DNA of 45,087 nt from NCBI RefSeq assembly GCF_000955955.1, contig NZ_JYJG01000171.1:1-45087 (forward strand), in the 5' to 3' direction. Origin of the DNA: Lentzea aerocolonigenes. GTDB taxonomy: Bacteria; Actinomycetota; Actinomycetes; Mycobacteriales; Pseudonocardiaceae. The notes under the pieces are model-generated. The model did no database searches, was not told where the DNA came from, and saw only the letters and a program-made list of their open reading frames with translations. Below, piece by piece: positions 24,288-32,809 of the stretch (positions are counted from its first letter, which is position 1; each line of letters starts with the position of its first letter). A program made the position numbers and the translations under genes.

Positions 24288-26253
24288 CCGGTGCCGTGTG
24301 GCCCATCGCTCGTGCGTAGAGCGCTTCGAAGCGCTCCAGGGTCGCCGCCAGCGCGTGGTGCGAGATGATCTCGCTGCTGGCGGCGCCCATCCGGGCCCGC
24401 ATCGGCTCGTCGTGCACGAGCGTGTGCAGGCGCTGGGCCAGCTGGTTCACATCACCCGGCTCGAACAGCCAGCCGTTGCGGCCGTGGTGCACGAGGTGTG
24501 GCAGTGCCATGGCGTTCGCGGCGATCACCGGCTTGCCCGCGGCCATCGCCTCCATCGTGGCGAGGCTCTGCAACTCGGCGACGCCGGGCATCACGAACAG
24601 GTCCGCGCGGGCGTAGGCGTCGAGCAGCTCGTCCTCGGACACGAACCCGTGGAACCGCACCCGTTCGATGATTCCCAAGTCGCGGGCCAGCAGCTCCCAC
24701 TCGGCCTTGCACGTGCCGTCACCGACGATCTCGCCGAACGCGCCGGGCACGCGGGCCAGTGCGCGCAGGAACTCGTCGACGCGCTTCTCCTCGTCCAGCC
24801 GCCCGACGAACAACGCCGTGGGACGGTCGTTGTGCGTGACCTCCCGCTGGTAGCGGGCGATGTCGATGCCGCACGACACCGGTACCGCGCGTTCGGGGAA
24901 GCCGCTCTCGTGCAACAACTGCACGGCCCGCGGTGTCGGCGCGGTGACGAGGTCGGCCCGCCCGAACACGCGCGCCAGGTCGCGGTAGGCGAACTTGCGG
25001 GCCATGCCCTGCAGGAACGCAGGCACGTGCGCGTGGCTGAACAGGTTCTCCGGCATGAAGTGGTTCGTGGCGAGCGTGGGAATGCCCTGGGCGACGGCGG
25101 AGTTCAGGACGAACCGGCCCACCACGAAGTGCGCTTGGACGTGCACGACGTCCGGCTTGAGCGACTTGATCAGCTCGTCGGCCTCCTTGGCGGCCTGCCA
25201 CGGCAGGCAGAAGCGGAAGTCCGGGTAGAACGGCAGCCGGTGCGAGCGCAGCCGGTGCACGGTCACACCGTCGATCTCGGTGGCCTTCGGCGAGTCCGGG
25301 GCGATCACGTGGACGTCGTGACCGCGGGACGCGAGGCCCGTGGCGAGGCGCTGGGCGAACCGCGCCGCTCCGTTGACGTCCGGCGGGAACGTGTCGGCGG
25401 CGATGACGACGCGCAGCGCGCTGGAGGTGTTCACGGGAAGCTCCGATCGAGTAGAGACACGAGGTTGACGAGCGAGGGCGAACACACCGCTGGCTGCGGC
25501 GAACGCGCAGGCGATCAGCGCGGCACCGGTCCACGGGGACAGGTGCGCGGCCTCGCCGAGGAGGAAGGCGCCGATGCCGACCGCGATCAGTGGATCCACC
25601 ACGGTCAGGCAGGCGACGGCGAGATGAGGGGGCCCGCCGGCGTAGGCGTGCTGGACGAGCCAGCCGCCGACGGCGAGCGAGAGTGCGATGCCGAGCACGG
25701 ACGCGAGGTGACTCAGTCCGAACCCGCCTTGCTGCACCGACTGGCTCACGGCGCGCATGAGCACGGACACGTACCCGTACGCGACACCACCGGCCGATGC
25801 GAACGCCACGGCCCTGACGCGCGCGTTCGTCGTTAGGGCGGCAATGACTCCGGGCACGGCGATCGCGCCGATGACTATTAGTCCGGCCGTGAGCTCGGCG
25901 TCCGGTGCGACTTGGGTTGCGGTCGCACTGCCTGATGCGAGGAACACGAACGCGCCCACGCCCACGGTGGTGATCAGGATCGCGGGCAGCTCGCTCGTGC
26001 GGCGGTCCATGAGCGCCGTGATGCCGATCGCCAGGACGCCGATCGGCTGGACGACCGTGAGCGGCGCCATGCCGAGCGCGACGGCGTGGATCCCGGCACC
26101 CGCGACGAGCAGGGCGAGGCCTGCCAGCCAGCGCGGCTGCTTGAGGACGCCGACCCGTGCCCCGGTCTCCGCGACCGCGTCGTGCTGCAGGCGGGCCGCG
26201 AGCGCGAAGCACACGGCGCCGAACACGGCGAGCGTGATGGCGAGCATGGTCAT
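24268..26253 (-). CDS. Fusion of a DMT/EamA-type transporter with a GT-B glycosyltransferase
   Basis: One uninterrupted 661-codon frame. Residues 1 to about 270 form a ten-segment-like DMT membrane domain (FGAVCFALAARLQHDAV, VQPIGVLAIGITALMDRR, VVDPLIAVGIGAFLLGEA). From about 280 a GT4-type glycosyltransferase follows: VVIAADTFPPDVNGAARFA, KPDVVHVQAHFVVG, ALFVGRLDEEKRVDEF and the sugar-nucleotide block PGVAELQSLATMEAMAAGKP. A GTG at 25434 with GGAG upstream could start a separate transferase, but no stop separates the halves. The fusion would couple export of a lipid-linked or small substrate to glycosylation. Start ATG 26253 overlaps the DUF998 gene stop. The end overlaps the convergent patatin gene by 20 bases. 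Confidence 0.82.
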   Translation of the reverse strand: MTMLAITLAVFGAVCFALAARLQHDAVAETGARVGVLKQPRWLAGLALLVAGAGIHAVALGMAPLTVVQPIGVLAIGITALMDRRTSELPAILITTVGVGAFVFLASGSATATQVAPDAELTAGLIVIGAIAVPGVIAALTTNARVRAVAFASAGGVAYGYVSVLMRAVSQSVQQGGFGLSHLASVLGIALSLAVGGWLVQHAYAGGPPHLAVACLTVVDPLIAVGIGAFLLGEAAHLSPWTGAALIACAFAAASGVFALARQPRVSTRSELPVNTSSALRVVIAADTFPPDVNGAARFAQRLATGLASRGHDVHVIAPDSPKATEIDGVTVHRLRSHRLPFYPDFRFCLPWQAAKEADELIKSLKPDVVHVQAHFVVGRFVLNSAVAQGIPTLATNHFMPENLFSHAHVPAFLQGMARKFAYRDLARVFGRADLVTAPTPRAVQLLHESGFPERAVPVSCGIDIARYQREVTHNDRPTALFVGRLDEEKRVDEFLRALARVPGAFGEIVGDGTCKAEWELLARDLGIIERVRFHGFVSEDELLDAYARADLFVMPGVAELQSLATMEAMAAGKPVIAANAMALPHLVHHGRNGWLFEPGDVNQLAQRLHTLVHDEPMRARMGAASSEIISHHALAATLERFEALYARAMGHTAPVIALAA

Positions 26254-26825
26254 GTCGTGCGCCTCACCTGTAGGGCCGCGATGGCGAAGAGAAGTCCGTA
26301 AAGGGATGCGAACAAAACGCGTTCGGTCAGTCCGCGCGCCTCAAAACCGGCGAACGAAACGTGACTGACCAGAAAAGCCGCACTCGACACGCTCGCCGTT
26401 ATTGCGATACCGAGAAGGGCCGGAAATTTCTTCGCGATGAGCACACCAGCCGCCGGCAACGCCACGAACATGACCGCGCCCGCGTACCTGTGGACGTAGC
26501 CCGACAACGACGTCGGCGCGCCCGTCGGGTCGGTCGGGAAGATCGTTGACACGGTCAGCCCTGCCGACCAGACCACGATGAGCCACCGCGCTGACCTGCC
26601 GACTCCCCTCAGGTTGACGGCAAGCAACGCGGAGATGGCCGCGAGGCTGAGCGAGGTCGCGGCCAGCCACTCCGTGCCGTTGTGGACGAACACGTAGTCG
26701 CTGATCACGTCGGTGATCGGGTTGAGCTGCCCTGCCGACACCACATGCAGGTAGAAAACCGGGACCAGTGAGAACACCAGTCCCCAGATCACCAATCCCC
26801 GTCTGTTCGCCCCCTGCTCGAGCAT
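26250..26825 (-). CDS. DUF998 family membrane protein
   Basis: A 191-residue integral membrane protein with about six hydrophobic segments. LNPITDVISDYVF and GTEWLAATSLSLAAISALL, the FPTDPTG loop and the SGYVHRYAGAVMFVALP stretch are typical of DUF998. Function unknown. It overlaps the following transporter-glycosyltransferase gene by ATGA and is probably co-transcribed with it. The 177-base divergent spacer to the ABC ATPase holds the promoters. Confidence 0.78.
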   Translation of the reverse strand: MLEQGANRRGLVIWGLVFSLVPVFYLHVVSAGQLNPITDVISDYVFVHNGTEWLAATSLSLAAISALLAVNLRGVGRSARWLIVVWSAGLTVSTIFPTDPTGAPTSLSGYVHRYAGAVMFVALPAAGVLIAKKFPALLGIAITASVSSAAFLVSHVSFAGFEARGLTERVLFASLYGLLFAIAALQVRRTT

Positions 26826-26988
26826 GCCAAAAGTCTCTGGTGATCCCGTTGATCAACCAATGGGGAACTCCCCCGAGCAAACCCTGAGGTGTCCCTGAGT
26901 GCCCGGGGTAGGGCCAGCCCCACCTTTTTCAGCGCTCGTTCGGCAAACGGCCGCGAGCCCCACGTTCGGGCGGATCGCCGCGACCGCC

Positions 26989-26994
26989 TAGGCT
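26989..26994 (+). promoter_or_regulatory. Likely -10 element of the ABC exporter operon
   Basis: TAGGCT (TANNNT) ends 8 bases before the GTG start of the ABC ATPase gene, consistent with a leaderless or near-leaderless transcript. The only -35 candidate is a weak TTCGGG 18 bases upstream. Confidence 0.45.
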
Positions 26995-27002
26995 GACCGT
27001 TC

Positions 27003-27932
27003 GTGAGCCCGAATCCCCAGCCTGCGGTGGAAGTGTCGGGGCTGGTCAAGAGGTACGGCTCGAAGACCGCCGTTGACGGCCTCGACCTCGTTCAGGAACC
27101 CGGCACCGTTCTCGCCCTGCTCGGGCCCAACGGCGCGGGCAAGACGACGACCGTCGAGATCTGCGAGGGCTTCCGCTCCCCCGACGACGGCACTGTGCGC
27201 GTGCTCGGCCTCGCGCCCGGTTCCGAAGAACTGCGACCGCGCATCGGCGTGATGCCGCAGGGCGGTGGCGGATATCCCGGCATCCGCGCCCTGGAGATGC
27301 TGAACCTCGTGGCGGCGTGCGCGGCCAACCCGCTCGATCCGAAGTGGCTGATCGAGGTGCTCGGGCTCTCCGGCGCGACGAAGACGCCCTACAAACGACT
27401 CTCTGGCGGGCAGCAGCAGCGGTTGTCGCTGGCGTGCGCCTTGATCGGCCGGCCAGAGCTGGTGTTCCTGGACGAGCCGACCGCGGGCATGGACCCGCAG
27501 GCCCGCCGTCTGGTGTGGGACCTCGTAAATGCCCTGAAAGACGACGGTGTGGCCGTGCTGCTCACGACGCACCTCATGGACGAGGCCGAAGCGCTCGCCG
27601 ACAACGTCGTGATCATCGACCAGGGCCGCGTCGTGGCGCAGGGCTCGCCGGCCGAACTGACCGCGAACCGCGCCGACGACCAGCAGCTGCGGTTCCGCGC
27701 GCGGCCTGGTCTCGACACGTCGCTGCTCTCCGCCGCGCTGCCCGAGAAGCTCAAGGTGCGCGAGGCGACGCGAGGCCAGTACGTCGTGGAAGGCCTGATC
27801 GACCCGCAGGTCGTGTCGACCGTCACGTCGTGGTGCGCGCAGCAGGGGGTGCTGGCCGAGGAGCTGACCGTGGCCAAGCGCAGCCTCGAAGACGTTTTCC
27901 TGGAACTGACCGGCAGGGAGCTGCGTTCGTGA
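27003..27932 (+). CDS. ABC exporter ATP-binding protein
   Basis: A 309-residue ABC-2-type exporter ATPase. Walker A LLGPNGAGKTTT, Q-loop VMPQGGGGYPG, signature LSGGQQQR, Walker B LVFLDEPTAGMD and the H-loop LLTTHLMDEAE are all intact, and a C-terminal regulatory extension follows. GTG start; the stop overlaps the permease gene (GTGA). Corresponds in position to Rv1458c, next to mptB and ctaA homologues. The exported substrate is unknown. Confidence 0.92.
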   Translation: MSPNPQPAVEVSGLVKRYGSKTAVDGLDLVQEPGTVLALLGPNGAGKTTTVEICEGFRSPDDGTVRVLGLAPGSEELRPRIGVMPQGGGGYPGIRALEMLNLVAACAANPLDPKWLIEVLGLSGATKTPYKRLSGGQQQRLSLACALIGRPELVFLDEPTAGMDPQARRLVWDLVNALKDDGVAVLLTTHLMDEAEALADNVVIIDQGRVVAQGSPAELTANRADDQQLRFRARPGLDTSLLSAALPEKLKVREATRGQYVVEGLIDPQVVSTVTSWCAQQGVLAEELTVAKRSLEDVFLELTGRELRS

Positions 27933-28687
27933 CCACCTTCGCTCCCGGCACGTTCAAGCCGGCGCCCGGCCGCGGGTCGCTGCCGAAGATGCTGCTGACG
28001 CACGCCCGCACCGAAGCGGTGCTGACGTTGCGCAACGGCGAGCAGATCCTGCTGACGGTCATCATCCCGCTGGCGCTGCTCATCGCGCTGAGCCTGATGT
28101 CGGTCATCCCGATGCCGGAACCGCGCGTGGGTTCGGCCACCGCACGGATCTTCGCGCTGGCGATCATCTCGTCGGCGTTCACCGGACAGGCCATCGCGCT
28201 CGGCTTCGACCGGCGTTACGGCGTGCTCAAAAGGCTTGCGGCCTCGGCACTTCCCCGCTGGCTGCTCGTCGCCGGACGGGTCTGCGGCGCACTGGTCGTG
28301 GCCGCGATCCAGGTCGCGCTGCTGGCCGTGACCGCGTTGTTCCTGGGCTGGCGCTTCCCGCTGAGCGGCCTGCCCTGGGTCGTCGTCCTGATCGTCCTCG
28401 GCACGCTGACGTTCGGCGCGCTGGGTGTCCTGCTCGGCGGAGCACTGCGCGCCGAGATCGTGCTGGCACTGGCGAACATCATCTGGTTCGTGCTGCTGAT
28501 GGTCGGCGGTGTCGCGCTGAGCGTCCCGGTCGGGTTCGTGCACCTGCTGCCATCGGCCGCACTGGCCGAGGCACTGGAAACCGCTGTGGTGCACGGCACC
28601 GCGCCCGGTGTGGGCCCCGTCGCAGTGCTCGTGGCCTGGGGCGTTGTCGCCGGCGCACTGGCGACCCGGACGACCCGCCTCACCTGA
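27929..28687 (+). CDS. ABC-2 type exporter permease
   Basis: A 252-residue membrane protein with about six segments (ILLTVIIPLALLIALSLM, ARIFALAIISSAFTGQAIAL, the LVVAAIQVALLAVTALFLG and VVVLIVLGTLTFGALGVLL stretches, and others). The RRYGVLKRLAASALPRW loop is typical of ABC-2 permeases such as Rv1457c. It starts at GTG 27929, overlapping the ATPase stop by GTGA; the larger open frame beginning at 27317 is a shadow of the ATPase gene up to that point. The two should form a homodimeric or heterodimeric exporter. Confidence 0.88.
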   Translation: MTTFAPGTFKPAPGRGSLPKMLLTHARTEAVLTLRNGEQILLTVIIPLALLIALSLMSVIPMPEPRVGSATARIFALAIISSAFTGQAIALGFDRRYGVLKRLAASALPRWLLVAGRVCGALVVAAIQVALLAVTALFLGWRFPLSGLPWVVVLIVLGTLTFGALGVLLGGALRAEIVLALANIIWFVLLMVGGVALSVPVGFVHLLPSAALAEALETAVVHGTAPGVGPVAVLVAWGVVAGALATRTTRLT

Positions 28688-28694
28688 CCCGGCC

Positions 28695-28700
28695 TACCAT
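28695..28700 (+). promoter_or_regulatory. Leaderless-type -10 element of ctaA
   Basis: TACCAT (TANNNT) ends 6 bases before the GTG at 28707, the same geometry as the mptB promoter. It lies just after the permease stop, so ctaA may have its own leaderless transcript as well as read-through. Confidence 0.45.
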
Positions 28701-28706
28701 CAGTCC

Positions 28707-29621
28707 GTGTCCCGATTGACCGCATTCCTCGTTCCGTTGCAACGCGCCCTTGCGATTGCCGCCATCATCGCGCAGGGCGGTATCGCGGTCACCGGGTCGA
28801 TCGTGCGCGTCACCGGCTCCGGGCTCGGCTGCCCGACGTGGCCGGAGTGCGTCGAGGGCAGCATCGTCCCCGTCGAGCACCCGGACGTCGCCGCGCTGCA
28901 CCAGTGGGTCGAGTTCGGCAACCGGACGCTGTTCGGTGTCATCGGCATCATCACCGGGCTGTGCCTCATCGCCGCGTGGCTGAACAAGCCGCGTCGCAAG
29001 CGCGTCCTCTGGCTCGCCGCCGCCCAGGTCGGCGGTGTGCTCGCGCAGGCCGTCATCGGTGGCGCGACCGTCCGCCTCGGACTGGTGTGGTGGAGCGTGT
29101 CCGTCCACTTCATGGTCTCGATGGTGCTGGTGTGGTTCGCCGTGCTGCTGCTGAGGTCGCTGAGCGAGGGCGACGGACCGGCGCGCTGGCTCGTTCCCGC
29201 TGGGGCGCGCGGACTTCAGGTCGTCATGGCGGTCGTGATGTACCTGCTGCTGATCGCGGGCACGTTCGTGACGGCGGCCGGCCCGCACGCCGGTGACTCC
29301 GCGACGCCGCGCCTCGCCGTGCCCGTACCCACGTTGGCCCAGCTGCACGCCGATCTGCTGTTCCTGTTCCTGGGCATGCTGATCGCGATGGGCTTCTTCG
29401 TCCGCAACCGCGCCTACTGGACGTTGGTCGGCGTCGTCGTCGCGCAGGGTGCGCTCGGCATGGTCCAGTACTTCACCGGCGTGCCCGAGGTGCTCGTGTC
29501 GCTGCACGTGCTGGGCGCGGGCGCGGTTGTCGTTGCCACGGCCATGCTCTGGACCTCGAGCCGCGAGCGGACCGTCGAGGTCCAGGTTCCCGCCGAGGAT
29601 CAGGCGCTCAGCAAGGCCTGA
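28707..29621 (+). CDS. ctaA: Haem A synthase (CtaA/COX15)
   Basis: A 304-residue polytopic membrane protein with about eight segments that oxidises haem O to haem A for the aa3 cytochrome oxidase. Diagnostic blocks are VRVTGSGLGCPTWPECVEG with its paired cysteines, an HQWVEFGNR helix with a haem-ligand His, VHFMVSMVLVW and AQLHADLLFLFLG. It matches Rv1456c, again downstream of the ABC exporter. GTG start chosen because the family N-terminus begins there; the last 22 bases overlap the convergent ankyrin gene. Confidence 0.92.
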   Translation: MSRLTAFLVPLQRALAIAAIIAQGGIAVTGSIVRVTGSGLGCPTWPECVEGSIVPVEHPDVAALHQWVEFGNRTLFGVIGIITGLCLIAAWLNKPRRKRVLWLAAAQVGGVLAQAVIGGATVRLGLVWWSVSVHFMVSMVLVWFAVLLLRSLSEGDGPARWLVPAGARGLQVVMAVVMYLLLIAGTFVTAAGPHAGDSATPRLAVPVPTLAQLHADLLFLFLGMLIAMGFFVRNRAYWTLVGVVVAQGALGMVQYFTGVPEVLVSLHVLGAGAVVVATAMLWTSSRERTVEVQVPAEDQALSKA

Positions 29622-30694
29622 GCGTCCTGCTGGGAGTTGTGCCCTGCCCAGTTCGCGGGCGTCGAGTCGTAGTTCGCGTCCGTGATGGTCCGGTCCGCGC
29701 CCGCGTCGAGCAGGATCCGGATGACTCCGAGGTGGCCGCGTTCGGCCGCGAGGTGCAGCGCAGTCACGCCCTCGCCGTGCATCGGACCGCCGAAACCCGT
29801 GCGCTGGTTGGGATTCGCGCCCAGATCGAGCAGCGTGCGGGTGGCGTTCTCCAGACCGCACCACGCCGCCCATGCCAGCGCCGTGCCGCGGTAGACGTCC
29901 GCGTCGATGCGAGCGCCCCGCTTCAGGAGATCACCGAACACCTCGACCCGGTCGTTGCGCGCGGCCCACGACAGAGCCTCGTCGAGCACTTCCTGCGGGT
30001 CGGCAGTCGGCCACCAGCGCGGAAAGCCGCTGTGCGGGCGGTAAAAGCCGCGCTTCGCCTCTGGTTCGACGGCCAGGTCCAGGTTGCCCAGACCGGCCGC
30101 CACCCGCAGGTTCGGCGGATGCACGCCCAGCAGCGAGGCGACTTCCCTGTTGCCCCAGAACAACGCGACCGTGAGCGGAGTGCCGCCCTCGCCGCGGGCT
30201 TCGAGATCGGTCCTGGCGCCGGCCGCGAGCAGCATCTCCGCCATGTACCGGAGGTTCATGCACGCGGCCTGGTGCAACGCGGTCCAGCCGTGCACGTTCT
30301 GGTGGTCGACGTCCGCGCCGTCCTCCAGCAGCACCTGCACGAACCGCTCGTCGCAGGTGGCGGACGCGAGACCGAGCAGGTCGTTCCCGTTGGTACCGCT
30401 GGCTTTCACGAGCCACGGGTCCCGCATCAGGATCGCCTTGAGCTCACCGAGGTTGCGCGTCTCGATCGCCTGGAACGCGCGGGCGAACGGCCTGGGCCTG
30501 CGGATGTTGGCCTGGAGCGCCTTCCAGTCCTCACACCCGTGCGCGCGGGCGAGGACGTCGTGCGCGCCCTCCTCCGTCAGCGGCTCGCCGTCGAAGACCT
30601 CGAGCGCGCCCGGTGTCCCGTCCCACGCGGAGGCGAGCAGACCGCGCGCACGCTCCTCGTAGTACTCGATGTCATCGCGAAACGGGTGCCACAT
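29600..30694 (-). CDS. Ankyrin-repeat protein
   Basis: A 364-residue soluble protein with a helical N-terminus (WHPFRDDIEYYEERARGLL) and five or so ankyrin repeats. The clearest are VHGWTALHQAACMNLRYMAE, the EGGTPLTVALFWGNREVAS repeat, YRGTALAWAAWCGLENATRT and EGVTALHLAAERGHLGVIR. Ankyrin stacks mediate protein contacts; no catalytic domain is seen. It begins with ATG 30694, 9 bases after the GbsR/MarR gene, so the two are likely co-transcribed. Confidence 0.85.
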   Translation of the reverse strand: MWHPFRDDIEYYEERARGLLASAWDGTPGALEVFDGEPLTEEGAHDVLARAHGCEDWKALQANIRRPRPFARAFQAIETRNLGELKAILMRDPWLVKASGTNGNDLLGLASATCDERFVQVLLEDGADVDHQNVHGWTALHQAACMNLRYMAEMLLAAGARTDLEARGEGGTPLTVALFWGNREVASLLGVHPPNLRVAAGLGNLDLAVEPEAKRGFYRPHSGFPRWWPTADPQEVLDEALSWAARNDRVEVFGDLLKRGARIDADVYRGTALAWAAWCGLENATRTLLDLGANPNQRTGFGGPMHGEGVTALHLAAERGHLGVIRILLDAGADRTITDANYDSTPANWAGHNSQQDAQALLSA

Positions 30695-30703
30695 GGCACC
30701 ACG

Positions 30704-31168
30704 CTACTTGGGCGAGGCGGGCCTGCGCTCCCACAAAGCCGGCAGTTCCGCTGAGAGCCAACCGTAGAGGTGGTCGACGGTCCTGAGCCGCATCGCGCGC
30801 TCCGGATCACCGCTGAGCAGCCGCATGCCGTCGTCGGTCAACGTCTGGACGCTCGCGATCGCGGTGAGCTTGCGCTGGATGAAGTCCGTCCAGGCCTTCT
30901 CGTTGATCCGGTACTCGGCTGCTTGGCGGCCACGCCGGGTCCGCTTGGTCACCAGGCCGACGTTGACCAGGTACTTCAGGTTCGTGCTGATCGAGCCGCT
31001 GCTGGCCTCGAGCTCCTGCGAGAGCTCGGCGGCGGTGCGCTCGACCGGCTGGCAGATCAGCAGGTAGCCGAGGATGCGGCCGCCGATCAGCGGAATGCCC
31101 TCCTCGGCGAAGTGGGCCGCGAACCGCTCGATCCAGGCAGACAGCCGGGTTTCCCGTCCGACGCTCAT
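30704..31168 (-). CDS. GbsR/MarR family transcriptional regulator
   Basis: A 154-residue winged-helix regulator. The GIPLIGGRILGYLLICQP opening, HTH AAELSQELEASSGSISTNLK and the wing VGLVTKRTRRGRQAAEYRI are typical of the GbsR branch of MarR proteins. Start ATG 31168. It is divergent from the two secreted glycosidase genes across a 139-base spacer containing an inverted repeat, and upstream of the ankyrin gene. It may control itself, the ankyrin gene or the glycosidases; this cannot be settled from sequence. Confidence 0.85.
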   Translation of the reverse strand: MSVGRETRLSAWIERFAAHFAEEGIPLIGGRILGYLLICQPVERTAAELSQELEASSGSISTNLKYLVNVGLVTKRTRRGRQAAEYRINEKAWTDFIQRKLTAIASVQTLTDDGMRLLSGDPERAMRLRTVDHLYGWLSAELPALWERRPASPK

Positions 31169-31207
31169 GCTGTGCTCATCTCCGGGCGATCCCTTTCGGT
31201 CGACACT

Positions 31208-31239
31208 GAAATCATCGTAGCGATCTTGTCAACGATTTC
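31208..31239. promoter_or_regulatory. Inverted repeat in the gbsR-glycosidase spacer
   Basis: GAAATC (31208-31213) and GATTTC (31234-31239) form a 6-bp inverted repeat with 20 bases between, in a distinctly AT-richer spacer that also contains repeated TTGTCA/TTGACA-like words (31227, 31241, 31262). It is a candidate operator or promoter region for either direction. The short arms make this a weak call. Confidence 0.35.
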
Positions 31240-31307
31240 CTTGTCATTCAGAGTCAATGAGTTGACACTTGGTCCGCCGCCGCCCGAACTGAAGGGCTGG
31301 GTGTGCG

Positions 31308-32807
31308 GTGCGCGTTCTCAGATCCGTGGTCGCCCTGGTGTTGGTCGCAGGCCTCGTGCCGGCGACTGCGCAGGCGGCCGTCTCGCAATACGAGGCAGAG
31401 TCGGCGGTGATCTCCCAAGGCGTGGTGGAGTCGAACCACGCCGGCTTCACCGGGTCAGGTTTCGTCAACTATGACAACGCGGTCGGCTCGTACGTCGAGT
31501 TCACCGCGACGTCCGACGGCCCGCTGACCTTCAGATACGCGAACGGCACGTCGGTGGACCGGCCGCTGGCCATCTCAGTCGACGGCGGTCCCGCGACGAC
31601 GGTGTCGTTCCCCGGCACCGGTGCGTGGACCACGTGGCGCACGCAGCAGGTGTCGCTGACCTTGCCCGCGGGCGGGGCGAAGGTCCGGGCGACGGCGACC
31701 ACCGCGAACGGCGGGCCGAACCTCGACTCGCTGACCGTCGGATCGAGCGGGTTCGACTGGTCGGTGGCCGTGGTCGAGTCGACGATGGCCTCGAAGACAC
31801 CCGCTCAGCTGGGCGGCTGGGGTTATCAGACCGGGCTGTACCTGTACGGGCAGTACCTCGTGTACCAGCGCACGCACGATCCGCGGTACCTCGCGTACAT
31901 CAAGGCGTGGGTCGACCGGTTCGTCGACTCGTCCGGCAACATCTCGCAGAGCTTCAACAACCTCGACAGCATGCTTTCGGGGCGGTTGCTGGTGGCCCTG
32001 CACCACGAGACCGGTCAGGCCCGCTACGAGAAAGCCGCGCGCAAGATCCGGACGCGGCTGAACACGTACCCGCGCACGTCCGACGGCGGGTTCTGGCACT
32101 CCACGTCCGAGTCGCGGCACAACCAGCTGTGGGCGGACGGGGTGTTCATGCTGAACCCGTTCCTCGCCGAGTTCGGCGCGGAGTTCGGGGACTCCGCCTA
32201 TGCCAACGAGGAAGCCGCGAAGCAGATCAACGTCTACGCGTCGCATCTGCAGCAGCCCAACGGGATTCTCAAGCACGCCTGGGACGAGTCGAAGTCGCAA
32301 CCGTGGGCGGACAAGACCACGGGTCTCGCGCCGGAGTACTGGTGCCGTGCCATGGGCTGGTGGGGCATGGCGTCCATCGACGTGCTGGAGAAGCTGCCCG
32401 CGAACCATCCGCGGCGAGCTCAGATGATCACTGATCTGCGCGAGTACGCGGCAGGTGTGCGGTCCTATCAGGACTCTTCGGGACGCTGGTTCCAGGTGGT
32501 GGACAAGGGATCCCGCTCCGACAACTGGACCGAGACGTCCTGCTCGATGATGTTCACCTACGTCTTCTCGAAGGGTGTCGAGCGGGGCTACCTCGACCCG
32601 TCGTTCAAGGACGCGGCGGCGCGCGGTTATGCAGGCGTGCTGGCGAAGACGTCCGTGAACTCCAGTGGCCGCACGGAGATCCGTGACATCTCCATCGGCA
32701 CGAACGTGGGCGACTACGCCTACTACATCGCACGCGACCGGGCCACCAACGACTTCCACGGCCTCGGCGCGTTCCTGATCATGAACGAACAGCTGCGGAA
32801 AGGCTGA
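31308..32807 (+). CDS. Secreted CBM35-like + GH105/GH88-type unsaturated glycuronyl hydrolase
   Basis: A 499-residue exported protein. A Sec signal (VRVLRSVVALVLVAGLVPAT, cleavage after AQA) precedes a CBM35-like module (about 28-145: YEAESAVISQG, FPGTGAWTTW, NGGPNLDSLTVG) and an alpha/alpha-barrel GH105-type domain (about 155-499) with HNQLWADGVFMLNPF, whose Asp is the likely catalytic acid, and YWCRAMGWWGMA. Family enzymes hydrate and release delta-4,5-unsaturated uronic acids from products of pectate or rhamnogalacturonan lyases. GTG start at 31308. Two bases separate it from the alpha-galactosidase gene, so they form an operon. Confidence 0.85.
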   Translation: MRVLRSVVALVLVAGLVPATAQAAVSQYEAESAVISQGVVESNHAGFTGSGFVNYDNAVGSYVEFTATSDGPLTFRYANGTSVDRPLAISVDGGPATTVSFPGTGAWTTWRTQQVSLTLPAGGAKVRATATTANGGPNLDSLTVGSSGFDWSVAVVESTMASKTPAQLGGWGYQTGLYLYGQYLVYQRTHDPRYLAYIKAWVDRFVDSSGNISQSFNNLDSMLSGRLLVALHHETGQARYEKAARKIRTRLNTYPRTSDGGFWHSTSESRHNQLWADGVFMLNPFLAEFGAEFGDSAYANEEAAKQINVYASHLQQPNGILKHAWDESKSQPWADKTTGLAPEYWCRAMGWWGMASIDVLEKLPANHPRRAQMITDLREYAAGVRSYQDSSGRWFQVVDKGSRSDNWTETSCSMMFTYVFSKGVERGYLDPSFKDAAARGYAGVLAKTSVNSSGRTEIRDISIGTNVGDYAYYIARDRATNDFHGLGAFLIMNEQLRKG

Positions 32808-32809
32808 CC

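Noticed and set aside
25434..25434. Separate start for a stand-alone glycosyltransferase
   Set aside because: A GTG with GGAG exists, but the upstream transporter frame has no stop of its own, so the fused reading is simpler; kept as an alternative only.
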